Shown here: positions 6,584-16,349 of the stretch, piece by piece
Numbering within the stretch: the first letter of the stretch is position 1
Layout: each line of letters opens with the position of its first letter
Assembly (NCBI GenBank): GCA_041592975.1
Contig: JBFHOZ010000010.1
Location: 1-27,416 of the forward strand
DNA: 27,416 bases
Origin: BM707 sp041592975
GTDB taxonomy: Bacteria; Desulfobacterota; Desulfuromonadia; Desulfuromonadales; UBA2294
Reading direction: 5' to 3'
Made by a program: the position numbers and the translations under genes
Notes under the pieces: generated by a model
The model's database searches: none
Seen by the model: only the letters and a program-made list of their open reading frames with translations
What the model was told of the DNA's origin: nothing

Positions 6584-9500
6584 TCACGTCGCGGCGATTT
6601 CGTCGATCAGGTCAAGCAGCACGGTGAACGGATGCAGGTTGACCGGCGGCGCGGCCAGCATTTCCTGAAACAGGCTGCGCCAGCGGCGCATCGTCTCGCG
6701 ATTCCTGGTAAAGAAGGTGTTGCTGTTGCAGTCGCAGGCGGAGCAGACCTCGCGGGTCAGGCTGACGAGCACCTGCCTGTACCGGGCGACGATCGTCCGT
6801 TGTGCCATCCGGTCCCAACGACCGGGGAGATGGACTTCGTCGATGAGCTGCAGCAGGCGGTCGAAGTCGAGGGCGTTCCTGACGTCGAGGTAGCAGCGGA
6901 AGACCGGGAAGAGCTCCTGGCCGGTCTGTTCGACCAGCCTGGTGACCGGCAGGAAGTCGCTCAGCGCCTCGAGGTGCGCCACCATCCGGGCCGTCTCCCC
7001 GGACATGCCGGCGGCGACGAGTTCCTGCGCCTCTTCCGCCATCTGCTGGCAGAGTTCGCCGGGGAGAACCGTGGAGAGGGAGGCGGCGTAATGCTGGACC
7101 TGACCCCGCAGGGAATCGATCGAGGACGGGGCGAGCTCGGGCAGGTCTCCGTCCCCGAGGTATCCGCCGGCCAATGCGGCCAGGACATCCTCGAGTCGCA
7201 GCAGCAGCTCGTACTGCCGGGCAGCCGGGATCCGGTTGTCGAGACCGAAGATTTCCCGCCGGATCGCCTCGGCCCCGAGGGCGGCATCGAACAGCAGGTA
7301 GGCCTGCGCCACCTGGTCCGGAGACGTTCCGGTCTGATCGGAGACGTTCATGATGAAGGAGCTGCCGGCCTGGTCGGCAATCCGGTTGGTGACGACCGTG
7401 GCGATGATCTCCCTGGCCAGAGGGTGTTGCGGTATCTCATCGGCGAACATCTCCCGAATCGCGTCGGGAAAATAGGAGAGCAGCAGCTCGCCGGCGCTTG
7501 GGGCGGTCGGAATGGCGCTTTCGAGCAGCGCCTGGTAGAGATGCATCTTGCTGTAGGCGAGCAGAATCGCCAGCTCGGGCCGGCTCAGGCGGTCGTGGCT
7601 GCGGGCGAGGATCTCCCTGGAGGACGGCAGGTATTCGCTGCGCCGGTCGAGAATGCCGGCCCGGCTCAGCCTCTCCTGCAGGGCGATATGCGGTTCGATG
7701 TCCCGGGCGCAGCGCACCTGGTCGAGCGAGAGGCTGAGCGACTGGGTGTAGTTGTTGGCGAGGACGTCGTCGCAGACTTCGTCGGCCGCGGCGGCGAGGA
7801 TGCGGTCGCGCTCCTCGACGGAAGAGACCCGGCCGGACTTGATCAGCTCCCGCATGAGGATCTTGAGGTTGACTTCGTGGTCCGAACAGTCGACCCCGCC
7901 GGAGTTGTCGATGGCGTCGGTGTTGATCCGTCCGCCGGCAAGGGCGTATTCGACCCGGGCCAGCTGGGTCATGCCGAGGTTCCCCCCCTCGCCGACCACC
8001 CTGACCTGGAGCTGCGGCGCGTCGATGCGCACCGGGTCGTTGGCGCGGTCGCCGACCTCTTCGTTGCTCTCGGTCGTTGCCTTGACATAGGTGCCGATGC
8101 CGCCGTTCCAGAGAAGGTCGGCCCGGGCGGCGAGAATGTGGCGGATCAGGCTCTGGCCGTCCAGGGTTTCGTGGCGGATGCCGAGCCACTCCCGGATCTG
8201 CGGCGAGAGCGGAATATCCTTGGACGAGCGCGCGAAGACGCCGCCCCCCTTCGAGATCAGCTTCGGGTTGTAGTCGGCCCAGCTCGAACGGGGCAAGGCG
8301 AACAGCCTCCTCCTTTCGCGGAAGGATTTCGCCGGGTCGGGATCGGGGTCAAGGAAGATGTGCATATGATTGAAGGCGGCGATCAGCCTGATGCTGGACG
8401 ACTGCAGCATGCCGTTGCCGAAGACGTCGCCGCCCATGTCGCCGATGCCGATGACGGTGACCGGGTCGTTCTGCACGTCGATCCCCATCTCGCGAAAGTG
8501 CCGCTGCACCGAGACCCAGGCGCCGCGCGCGGTGATGCCGAGTCTCTTGTGGTCGTAGCCGACGGAGCCGCCGCTGGCGAAGGCGTCGTCGAGCCAGAAA
8601 CCGTACTCGGCCGAGACGCCGTTGGCGGTGTCGGGGAGATGCGCCGTCCCCTTGTCGGCGGCGACCACCAGGTAGGGGTCGACGTCGTCGTAAGGGATGA
8701 TCCCGGGCGCGCGGACGATGTCGTCGCCGACGCGGTTGTCGGTCAGATCGAGCAGGCCGCGCATCAGCTCCTTGTACGCCTCTTCGGAGAGCCGCCCCCC
8801 TTCATCGCGGGTGGCGAACGGGGTCTTGACGATAAACCCTCCCTTGGAGCCGACCGGGACGATCACGGTGTTCTTGGTCATCTGGGTCTTCATCAGGCCG
8901 AGGATCTCGGTGCGGAAGTCGTCCGGCCGGTCCGACCAGCGGATGCCGCCACGGGCGACCTTGCCGCCGCGCAGGTGGATCCCCTCCATGGATGCCGAGT
9001 GGACATAGACTTCGTACATCGGCCGCGGCGCCGGCATGTCGATGATGCCGATGGCGCTGATCTTGAACGAGAAGAAGTAGTCGGGGCGGTTCACCCGGAC
9101 GAAGAAATTGGTGCGGACGGTCGAATCGATCAGGTTGAAGAAGATGCGCAGGATCTGGTCCTCGTTGATGTCGGCGACCGATTCGAGAGAGCTGACCAGC
9201 TCGAGACGGATCGGCATCAAGCCCTGCTCTTCCCGCTCCGCCATGGTCGGCCAGTCCTCGCGGGGGGCGAACCGGGCCTCGAAATAGCGGTAAAGCAGCC
9301 CGGCGACCTCGGGGTTGTTGATCAGGGCAAACGCGACGCGTTTCTTGGTAAAGGGGGGGCCGAGCTGGAAATAGTAGTTGCGGTAACCGCGGAAGACGTC
9401 GATCTGCCGCCACGTGAGACCGGTCAGCACCAGCAGGTGATGCAGGTAGTCGTTCTCGACCGCGCCGGTCCTCAGCGCCATCAGCGTGTCGAGCAGGTTG

Positions 9501-11356
9501 CGGCGAACCACGGAGAGGGAGATCGCCTTGGCATCGCGGTTGCGGATCGAGAAGGTCTTGATGAATACCTTCCTGTCGCCGCAGGGGACGATGAAATCGG
9601 TCTCGTCGATGACGATCAGGTTGAGGTTTTCCAGAAACGGCATCAGGTCGTTGAGATAGGTCTCGCGGAGGCTGTAGAACTGGAGCCGGTAGTGCTGCTC
9701 CTTGCCGCGGAACGGCCCCCACAGGTCGATGACCTCGTTGCCGTCGGCCAGGACCTTCTCGATGTTGCCGATATCGCGCACGGCGAACCGTGGATGCACC
9801 AGCGCCTGGTAATCGACCGAGAAGGCGTTGCGGTATTTCTCCCAGAGCCGGCCGCCGTCGGTTTCCCCGAGGGTTCTCTCGAGCAGGCTGTGCAGCTTCT
9901 GCCCCCACGGCTGGGCGATCTGGGTCAGCCCCCGCTCGAGCTTGTCGATATCGATCGTCACCTCGTCGCCTTCCGGCTGCAGGTTGACGTGCAGCGACAT
10001 GTAGTCGGGAGAGAAATGGATGACGCGCGAGAAGACCTCCGGCACACCGAAGTAGCGGCCGAGGAAATTCCCGATCCGCTCCATGTTGTCGTCGCTGTAA
10101 AAGCTTTTCGGCATGATCAGCAGCAGGGTGACGCCGCGGATGGCGAGCCCCCGGGCGGGAATGACGCGAACCATGCCGTGGCGGTAGAGCAGCGCGAAGC
10201 TGCGCACCGTCTCGATGATTTCGGCGTGTCCCATGAAGAAGAGCTCGATCTTCGGGTAGGTGTTGAGGATTTCGACGATCTTGCGGTAGTCATGCGAGCC
10301 GCGCGGCACGCCGATGGCGCCGAGCGCCTCCTCGACCTTGCGCCGCAGCACCGGGATGCCGAGGGTCTGGTCGCTCAGCCCGCTCTCCGACGGCAGGCCG
10401 ATGAAGCCGTGCTCCAGCCAGGTTCCGTCGGCAAGCTCCTGGCGAGCGCCGATATAGACGAGCCGCTCATTGCGCAACACCGGGCTGTTGCGGTCAAGCA
10501 CTTCGATGCCGACCTGCTCCGGACGGAGGAGCAGCTCCTGGAAACGGGGGTTGAAATCGGATATCTTGCGGACGCGGCTGCTGTAATTGAGGAACAGTTC
10601 GTTGACCAGCCCGAAGGCGAGGCTCTTCTCCGGCCTGACCATCCTCTCGCCATCGGCGTCCGGAGGCTCGATCCGCAGGCAGCGGTAGGCAAAGATGCTG
10701 ACATTGTCCTCTCTCAGCCAGTTGAAGAAGTCGGCGTACCGGGAGCACTGTTCGCATTCGACCAATGCCTCCAGGCGGGCATTGATCTTCTCCCGGTCAC
10801 GGTCGATTTTCAGCACGTCCCGCAGCAGCCCGGCGATCTCCTCTTCGAGCCCCGCGAGGAGATCAGCGGGCGCCTTTTCGAGCTCGATCGCCACCAGCGA
10901 TTCAGCCTCCCCCTCGCCCCCCATGTTACTGACGGCGACAGGCCCTTTGCCGGAGCGGACCGCGCGGAGGATCGGATGCGTGACGATGCGGAAGTGGATG
11001 TGACGGCGGTTCAGGCAGAGCTGGATGGTGTGGACGAGGTAGGGTGCGTCGGCGCAGTTCGTCACCAGCAGATCACCGCCGCTGCCGGAGAGAGGGAGCA
11101 GGCCGACGGCGACATCGACGGTCCGCTGTGCGAGGAACCCGTAGAGGGACGAAACCCACTCGGCCAGCTGCACGGGGGACGCCCCTGAAAGGTAATAGAC
11201 CGGGGTGTTGGACGCCAGGATGTCGGCCAGCCGCGCCATCTGTGCGGCCTGGTCGGCGGGGTGCTCTTTTTCGAGCAGCGCCAGGGTGGCGGACATCTTC
11301 TCGGCGAGATCGTCCTTGGCCGACCTGCGTTCATGCGATGTGACGATCAGTTTCAT
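6584..11356 (-). CDS. NAD-specific glutamate dehydrogenase, large (GDH-180-like) type
   Basis: A 1590-residue cytosolic enzyme of the large NAD-glutamate dehydrogenase class, distinct from the 450-residue GdhA type. The catalytic core lies around residues 785-1150. It includes HLRGGKVARGGIRWSDRPDDFRTE, LMKTQMTKNTVIVPVGSKGGF, GDDIVRAPGIIPYDDVDPYLVVAADKGTA and a nucleotide-binding GIGDMGGDVFGNGM. The long N-terminal half fits the ACT-like and regulatory region of the family, and the C-terminal third is the helical domain specific to it. The enzyme oxidatively deaminates glutamate to 2-oxoglutarate with NAD+. GGGAGG lies 9 nt before ATG 11356. The 76-nt gap upstream is the largest in this part of the strand, so it may have its own promoter, but I see no convincing hexamers. 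A long open frame on the opposite strand is only a codon-bias shadow. Confidence 0.93.
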   Translation of the reverse strand: MKLIVTSHERRSAKDDLAEKMSATLALLEKEHPADQAAQMARLADILASNTPVYYLSGASPVQLAEWVSSLYGFLAQRTVDVAVGLLPLSGSGGDLLVTNCADAPYLVHTIQLCLNRRHIHFRIVTHPILRAVRSGKGPVAVSNMGGEGEAESLVAIELEKAPADLLAGLEEEIAGLLRDVLKIDRDREKINARLEALVECEQCSRYADFFNWLREDNVSIFAYRCLRIEPPDADGERMVRPEKSLAFGLVNELFLNYSSRVRKISDFNPRFQELLLRPEQVGIEVLDRNSPVLRNERLVYIGARQELADGTWLEHGFIGLPSESGLSDQTLGIPVLRRKVEEALGAIGVPRGSHDYRKIVEILNTYPKIELFFMGHAEIIETVRSFALLYRHGMVRVIPARGLAIRGVTLLLIMPKSFYSDDNMERIGNFLGRYFGVPEVFSRVIHFSPDYMSLHVNLQPEGDEVTIDIDKLERGLTQIAQPWGQKLHSLLERTLGETDGGRLWEKYRNAFSVDYQALVHPRFAVRDIGNIEKVLADGNEVIDLWGPFRGKEQHYRLQFYSLRETYLNDLMPFLENLNLIVIDETDFIVPCGDRKVFIKTFSIRNRDAKAISLSVVRRNLLDTLMALRTGAVENDYLHHLLVLTGLTWRQIDVFRGYRNYYFQLGPPFTKKRVAFALINNPEVAGLLYRYFEARFAPREDWPTMAEREEQGLMPIRLELVSSLESVADINEDQILRIFFNLIDSTVRTNFFVRVNRPDYFFSFKISAIGIIDMPAPRPMYEVYVHSASMEGIHLRGGKVARGGIRWSDRPDDFRTEILGLMKTQMTKNTVIVPVGSKGGFIVKTPFATRDEGGRLSEEAYKELMRGLLDLTDNRVGDDIVRAPGIIPYDDVDPYLVVAADKGTAHLPDTANGVSAEYGFWLDDAFASGGSVGYDHKRLGITARGAWVSVQRHFREMGIDVQNDPVTVIGIGDMGGDVFGNGMLQSSSIRLIAAFNHMHIFLDPDPDPAKSFRERRRLFALPRSSWADYNPKLISKGGGVFARSSKDIPLSPQIREWLGIRHETLDGQSLIRHILAARADLLWNGGIGTYVKATTESNEEVGDRANDPVRIDAPQLQVRVVGEGGNLGMTQLARVEYALAGGRINTDAIDNSGGVDCSDHEVNLKILMRELIKSGRVSSVEERDRILAAAADEVCDDVLANNYTQSLSLSLDQVRCARDIEPHIALQERLSRAGILDRRSEYLPSSREILARSHDRLSRPELAILLAYSKMHLYQALLESAIPTAPSAGELLLSYFPDAIREMFADEIPQHPLAREIIATVVTNRIADQAGSSFIMNVSDQTGTSPDQVAQAYLLFDAALGAEAIRREIFGLDNRIPAARQYELLLRLEDVLAALAGGYLGDGDLPELAPSSIDSLRGQVQHYAASLSTVLPGELCQQMAEEAQELVAAGMSGETARMVAHLEALSDFLPVTRLVEQTGQELFPVFRCYLDVRNALDFDRLLQLIDEVHLPGRWDRMAQRTIVARYRQVLVSLTREVCSACDCNSNTFFTRNRETMRRWRSLFQEMLAAPPVNLHPFTVLLDLIDEIAAT

Positions 11357-11432
11357 CAGCGACGACCTCCCCTCTGGCTTCCCGTAGTCAACAGGTTAAG
11401 CGAATAACGGCGATACTTCAACCGGCGCGGGG

Positions 11433-12311
11433 TCAGTTTTCGTAAAAAACGATCTCGGCCCGCTCCTTCAGCTCCCCGACCCACGCCTTCAGCAGGCGGG
11501 CGGATTTTTCCTCCCTGATGAACCGGACGATCTGCGGCCTTGCCTCCTCGATGCCCAGCGCCACATCCTCTTCGCGCTCGACGACCCGGATTAGATGGAA
11601 CCCGAACTGGGTGGCGACCACATCACTGATTTCGCCGATCGCGAGGGCGAAGGCGACATCCTCGAACTGTCGGACCATGTCGCCGCGGCGGAACCAGCCG
11701 AGATCGCCGCCGGAGGTCGAACTCGGGCAGTCGGAATGCTGCCGGGCGAGCTCGGCGAAATTCTCAGGGGTCACCGCGGCCTGCAGCTCGCGGATCTTCA
11801 GCAGCGCCCGCTCCTCCTTCCCCTCGGCCAGCTTGGCGAGGATGTGGGCGGCGCGCACCCGGCCGCGCCGGATCATCTTCTCCGGGTGCCGCGCGAACAT
11901 CTCCCGGATCTCCTCCTCGTCCGGCTCGGGGAGATCGGCGACTTTCCTGTCGGTCATCATGTTGACCGAAATATCCTGACGCAGCATGCGATGGTAGGTG
12001 ATCGCGTCGATACCGGCCTTCTCGAGGGTGGCGTAGAACTCGTCCTCGCTCGGAAAGTTTGCGATGAGCCTGTACTTCTCCTCGTCGATCGACTCCTCGG
12101 AAGCGACGATGCCGTAGAGCAGCGCCTCCTGGTAGATCAGCTCGCGGGCGAGCAGTTTTTCCAGGGCAAGTTCGCGCAGCTCGGCGAGCTCGGCGGCGGC
12201 CAGCTGGTCGGCCGTCTTGCGCAGCTGCTCGATGGCGTAGCCCTGGATGGCGTTTTCGAGGTCGGAGCGCTTGATTTCAGCGCCGTTGACGGTTGCGACA
12301 ATTCCGTTCAT
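11433..12311 (-). CDS. Parvulin-type peptidyl-prolyl isomerase, no signal peptide
   Basis: A 292-residue protein. Residues 1-125 form a SurA/trigger-like helical N-region (MNGIVATVNGAEIKRSDLENAI). Residues about 148-246 form a parvulin PPIase domain with RVRAAHILAK, FAELARQHSDCPSSTSGGDLGWFRRGDMV, FEDVAFAL and FGFHLIRV. A short helical C-tail follows. Family members of this layout (SurA, PrsA, PpiD) are usually exported or membrane-anchored. Here the NosA/SurA-like segment begins right at the start codon with no hydrophobic leader, so the protein should be cytosolic. GAGAGG lies 8 nt before ATG 12311, which overlaps the rsmA stop in ATGA. The role is probably general chaperoning; a dedicated client is not evident. 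Confidence 0.9.
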   Translation of the reverse strand: MNGIVATVNGAEIKRSDLENAIQGYAIEQLRKTADQLAAAELAELRELALEKLLARELIYQEALLYGIVASEESIDEEKYRLIANFPSEDEFYATLEKAGIDAITYHRMLRQDISVNMMTDRKVADLPEPDEEEIREMFARHPEKMIRRGRVRAAHILAKLAEGKEERALLKIRELQAAVTPENFAELARQHSDCPSSTSGGDLGWFRRGDMVRQFEDVAFALAIGEISDVVATQFGFHLIRVVEREEDVALGIEEARPQIVRFIREEKSARLLKAWVGELKERAEIVFYEN

Positions 12312-13138
12312 GAATCGTTCCTCTCCGTGTCGTTGATTTCAGCAGCGAGGCGACCGAGAACATCGGTCAGTCGGGCGAACTCCTGGAGGGACAGCGTCTC
12401 GCCCCTCCGGGCCGGGTCGATGCCGCATTCCCTGCCGGCCTGTTCTACCCCTTCCGCCGGAAACGCGTTCGCCCTGAGGCAGTTGCGCAGGGTCTTGCGG
12501 CGCTGGCTGAAAGCCGCCTTGACGACCCGGCGGAAGAGCTCTTCGTCCTTCACCGGATAGCGGGGGCGGTCGCGGCGGACGAACGAGATCACCGCCGAGT
12601 CGACCTTTGGCGGGGGTCGGAAGGCACCGGGAGGGATGACCGCCACCCTCCCGACGTCAAAATAGTACTGGCAGAAGACCGACAGGATTCCGTAATCGCC
12701 GGTCCCCGGCCCGGCGACGATCCGGTCGCCGACCTCCTTCTGGAACATCAGCACTGCGCGGCTGAAGAGTTCGCGGCAGTCGATCAGCTTGAACAGGACC
12801 TGGCTGGAGATATTGTACGGCAGGTTGGCGACGAACACGTACGGCGGGGATACGAGAATCTTCCGCCAGTCGAGAGCCAGGGCGTCGCCGGCATGAACGG
12901 TCAGGTTGGCATCGTCTCGCGCGACCAGGCGGGCGACGAGGTCGCGGTCGAACTCGACCACGTCGACCGAATGCGCGGCGGCGACCAGGTAGTCGGTCAG
13001 CGCCCCGAGTCCCGGGCCGACCTCGAAGACCCGCTCGTCACCGGTGAGGGCCGCGGCAGCGAGAATATCGTCGATAAATTTCCGCTCGTGCAAAAAGTGC
13101 TGGCCGAACCTCTTCTTTGTCCTGTAACCGCTATCCAT
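12308..13138 (-). CDS. rsmA: 16S rRNA (adenine1518-N6/adenine1519-N6) dimethyltransferase
   Basis: A 276-residue KsgA/RsmA enzyme. It dimethylates two adjacent adenines in the 3'-terminal helix of 16S rRNA during late small-subunit assembly, using S-adenosylmethionine. Motifs are FGQHFL (11-16), the SAM-binding EVGPGLGALT (39-48), the acidic VEFDRDL, and the catalytic NLPYNIS (105-111). The C-terminal FSQRRKTLRNCL is characteristic of the family. Length is normal. The start overlaps the end of the DUF2062 gene by 8 nt, and the stop overlaps the PPIase start, so the three are translated from one message. Confidence 0.96.
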   Translation of the reverse strand: MDSGYRTKKRFGQHFLHERKFIDDILAAAALTGDERVFEVGPGLGALTDYLVAAAHSVDVVEFDRDLVARLVARDDANLTVHAGDALALDWRKILVSPPYVFVANLPYNISSQVLFKLIDCRELFSRAVLMFQKEVGDRIVAGPGTGDYGILSVFCQYYFDVGRVAVIPPGAFRPPPKVDSAVISFVRRDRPRYPVKDEELFRRVVKAAFSQRRKTLRNCLRANAFPAEGVEQAGRECGIDPARRGETLSLQEFARLTDVLGRLAAEINDTERNDS

Positions 13139-13631
13139 CGCCGTCGCGCTTCTTTTCCCGGATCCGGCGCGGCCAGCGGGGGACGCGGATCGCCTTCAGT
13201 TCGGGGATGAACCGAAGGGTGACCGCGTAGGAGATCGAGCCGAACAGGATGGCAAAGATCAGGCTTCCGGCACTGAGCGGCAGGAGGATGTCCCAGCTCA
13301 TCGACGTCAGGGTTTCGAGCGAGTAGGCCTGAGGCAGGGAGAGACGCTCCATGCCGAGCAGCAGCCGGCCGAACTCGTATTGCGACGCGTAGATGAACGG
13401 CGCTGTCAGCGGGTTGGTGATCCAGACGCCGATGATTGCTGCCAGTTTGTTTTCGCGCAGCAGCCAGGCGAAGAAGAAGGCGAGCGGCATCTGCACGCCG
13501 AAGGTCGGGGTCATGCCGATGAAGATTCCGAGGGCGAACCCCTTGGCGACCTCCTCCGGGGTTCCGCGCAGGCGGACGAAACGGAGGAAGTTGAGCTTCG
13601 TCTGCCGAACCAATGACCAGCGGCGCCACAT
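13131..13631 (-). CDS. DUF2062 small membrane protein
   Basis: A 166-residue membrane protein matching the DUF2062 pattern: an N-terminal basic segment, the conserved GTPEEVAKGFALGIFIGMTPTFGVQM block, a helix ending in the conserved ITNPLTAPFIY, and a third hydrophobic stretch (about 110-136) with a basic C-terminal tail. The function of this family is not established; members are often near glycosyltransferase or housekeeping genes. It lies 9 nt after tsaD and overlaps rsmA by 8 nt, so it belongs to the tsaD-DUF2062-rsmA-PPIase run. No catalytic residues are recognisable. Confidence 0.87.
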   Translation of the reverse strand: MWRRWSLVRQTKLNFLRFVRLRGTPEEVAKGFALGIFIGMTPTFGVQMPLAFFFAWLLRENKLAAIIGVWITNPLTAPFIYASQYEFGRLLLGMERLSLPQAYSLETLTSMSWDILLPLSAGSLIFAILFGSISYAVTLRFIPELKAIRVPRWPRRIREKKRDGDG

Positions 13632-13640
13632 GATACGTCC

Positions 13641-14660
<1,020 letters not shown>

Positions 14661-14703
14661 AACACTTCAGGTCACCTGGCATTGCAACACTTCGGACGAT
14701 GCG

Positions 14704-16023
14704 TCAGAGCAGATTCGCGGCCAGTTCGGCCAGGCAGGATCGCTCCCCCTTGCTGAGGATGATGTGCCCGGCGATCGCCTGCCCCTTGAATTTCTCGACG
14801 ACATAGGTCAGGCCGTTGCTCGACGAGTCGACGTAAGGATTATCGATCTGGTACGGGTCGCCGGTCAACACGATCTTCGTCCCCTCACCGGCGCGGGTGA
14901 TGATGGTCTTGATCTCGTGCGGCGTCAGGTTCTGCGACTCGTCGACGATCAGGAACTGCATCGGAATGGAGCGGCCGCGGATGTAGGTCAGCGCCTCGAT
15001 CTCCAGCAGGCCGAGTTCGACCAGCTCCTTGTAGCCGCGCTTGCGTTTCCCCTGCTCGTCGACCGAACCGAGCAGCAGCTCGACGTTGTCGAAGATCGGC
15101 TGCATCCACGGAGCCAGCTTCTCCTCGATATCCCCCGGCAGAAATCCGAGGTCCTTTCCGAGGGGGAAGACCGGACGCGACACCAGCAGGCGGTTGTAAC
15201 TGCCGTCATCGGCCGATTTGAGCAGGCCGGCGGCGATCGCCAGCAAGGTCTTGCCGGTGCCGGCCTTGCCGACCAGGGTCACCAGCTGGATGTCGTCGTT
15301 CAGCAGCAGGTCGATGGCGAACTGCTGCTCGCGGTTGCGCGGATGAATCCCCCAGGCCCCCTCCTTGGGAACCTTGATCAGCGGCAGAACCCTCCCCATG
15401 GCCGCGTCATAGCGGCCGAGGGCGGTATGCGACGGGTTGGCCGAGTCGACCAGGGTCAGGCACTGGTTCGGGAAATAATCCCCGTCCTTGAGGTCGATGG
15501 CCCCCTCGCTGTAAAAGCGGTCGACCGTCTCCTTGTCGACCATGACCTCGGCCTGGCCGGAGTAGAGCTCGTCGATCGAAACCTTGTCCGATTCGTAGTC
15601 CTCCGCCGTCAGGCCGAGGGCGTCCGCCTTGATCCGGAGGTTGGTGTCCTTGGTGACGAACACCACCCCCTTGTCACCGGTCGCCTTCAGGTCGAGGGCG
15701 ACGGCGAGGATCCGGTTGTCGCCGCGATCGTCCGCCAGCTCGGGCGGCAGGCGCTTGAGGGAATCTTCGGTGTAGAGCATGACCCGCAGCGTCCCCCCGG
15801 AATCGATCTTCACCCCCTCTAGCAGGTGGGATTTCTTCCGCAGGCTGTCGAGGTAGCGCGAGACGTGACGGGCGTTGCGCCCGGTTTCGCTCAGTTCTTT
15901 CTTGAACCGGTCGATCTCCTCGATGACGGTGATCGGGACGACGACATCATTCTCTTCGAACTTGAACAGCGCCTGCGGATCGTGAAGCAGGACATTGGTG
16001 TCGAGAACGTAGTATTTGTTCAT
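14704..16023 (-). CDS. PIN-PhoH family ATPase/ribonuclease (PhoH2-like)
   Basis: A 439-residue two-domain protein. The N-terminal PIN domain (about 1-140) carries acidic residues at Asp8 (YVLDTNVLLHDP), Glu35-Glu36, Asp102 (DRGDNRILAVA) and Asp126 (TKDTN), consistent with a metal-dependent ribonuclease. The C-terminal PhoH domain has Walker A VGKAGTGKT (251-259) and a Walker B-like FLIVDESQNLTPHEIKTIITRAGEGTKIVLTGDPYQID. Proteins of this layout act as RNA helicase-ribonucleases in characterised cases. It is not a toxin-antitoxin pair here: no small antitoxin-like gene precedes it, only a lipoprotein gene 13 nt upstream. The start ATG 16023 begins the PIN motif without extra residues. Confidence 0.93.
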   Translation of the reverse strand: MNKYYVLDTNVLLHDPQALFKFEENDVVVPITVIEEIDRFKKELSETGRNARHVSRYLDSLRKKSHLLEGVKIDSGGTLRVMLYTEDSLKRLPPELADDRGDNRILAVALDLKATGDKGVVFVTKDTNLRIKADALGLTAEDYESDKVSIDELYSGQAEVMVDKETVDRFYSEGAIDLKDGDYFPNQCLTLVDSANPSHTALGRYDAAMGRVLPLIKVPKEGAWGIHPRNREQQFAIDLLLNDDIQLVTLVGKAGTGKTLLAIAAGLLKSADDGSYNRLLVSRPVFPLGKDLGFLPGDIEEKLAPWMQPIFDNVELLLGSVDEQGKRKRGYKELVELGLLEIEALTYIRGRSIPMQFLIVDESQNLTPHEIKTIITRAGEGTKIVLTGDPYQIDNPYVDSSSNGLTYVVEKFKGQAIAGHIILSKGERSCLAELAANLL

Positions 16024-16036
16024 GAATCAGGACTTC

Positions 16037-16315
16037 CTAACGGTCGTAATCGAGGACGTCAATCCCTTCGGATGTCGCCAGAAGCTTGATGTCGACGGGG
16101 TAATCCTTCCCGGGCACGTTGCGCTTCCCCTTGAGGATCGCCTCGCCGTAAGTGTTGAGCATGTTCAGGACCTGCTCCGGCGAATCCTCGATGATGAATG
16201 TCTGGTAGATGCCGGTCTGCATCAACTCCTCGCGGGTGACCGGTCTCTCCGGCGGCAGGGCACATGCCGAGATCGTCATGACCAGCAGCGCCAGGCCGAG
16301 CAGAATACGTTTCAT
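16037..16315 (-). CDS. Small lipoprotein of unknown function
   Basis: A 92-residue protein. It has a basic start (MKR), a hydrophobic stretch and a lipobox ISAC, with Cys18 as the lipidated residue. The mature part is about 75 residues and mostly charged. It reads RPVTREELMQTGIYQTFII and ends LATSEGIDVLDYDR, with no domain I recognise. GGGAGG lies 7 nt before ATG 16315. It follows the cysteine desulfurase-like gene by 34 nt and precedes phoH by 13 nt, so it may be transcribed with either group. No function can be assigned. Confidence 0.8.
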   Translation of the reverse strand: MKRILLGLALLVMTISACALPPERPVTREELMQTGIYQTFIIEDSPEQVLNMLNTYGEAILKGKRNVPGKDYPVDIKLLATSEGIDVLDYDR

Positions 16316-16349
16316 GGGAACCTCCCTCTAGAAGATGACAACGGAGTTA

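Noticed and set aside
6020..11188. A 1722-codon open frame on the plus strand opposite the glutamate dehydrogenase gene
   Set aside because: It mirrors codon bias in GC-rich DNA. Its translation is low-complexity (runs of acidic, Val, Gly and Arg residues) with no family motifs, while the minus strand encodes a complete enzyme.
11357..11432. Possible promoter before the glutamate dehydrogenase gene (TTGAAG with a poor -10)
   Set aside because: The -10 match is only three of six bases, so I do not list it as a feature.
14661..14703. 8-nt direct repeat GAAGTGTT and a small palindrome between phoH and tsaD
   Set aside because: Too short to call an operator or a mobile-element target without further copies.
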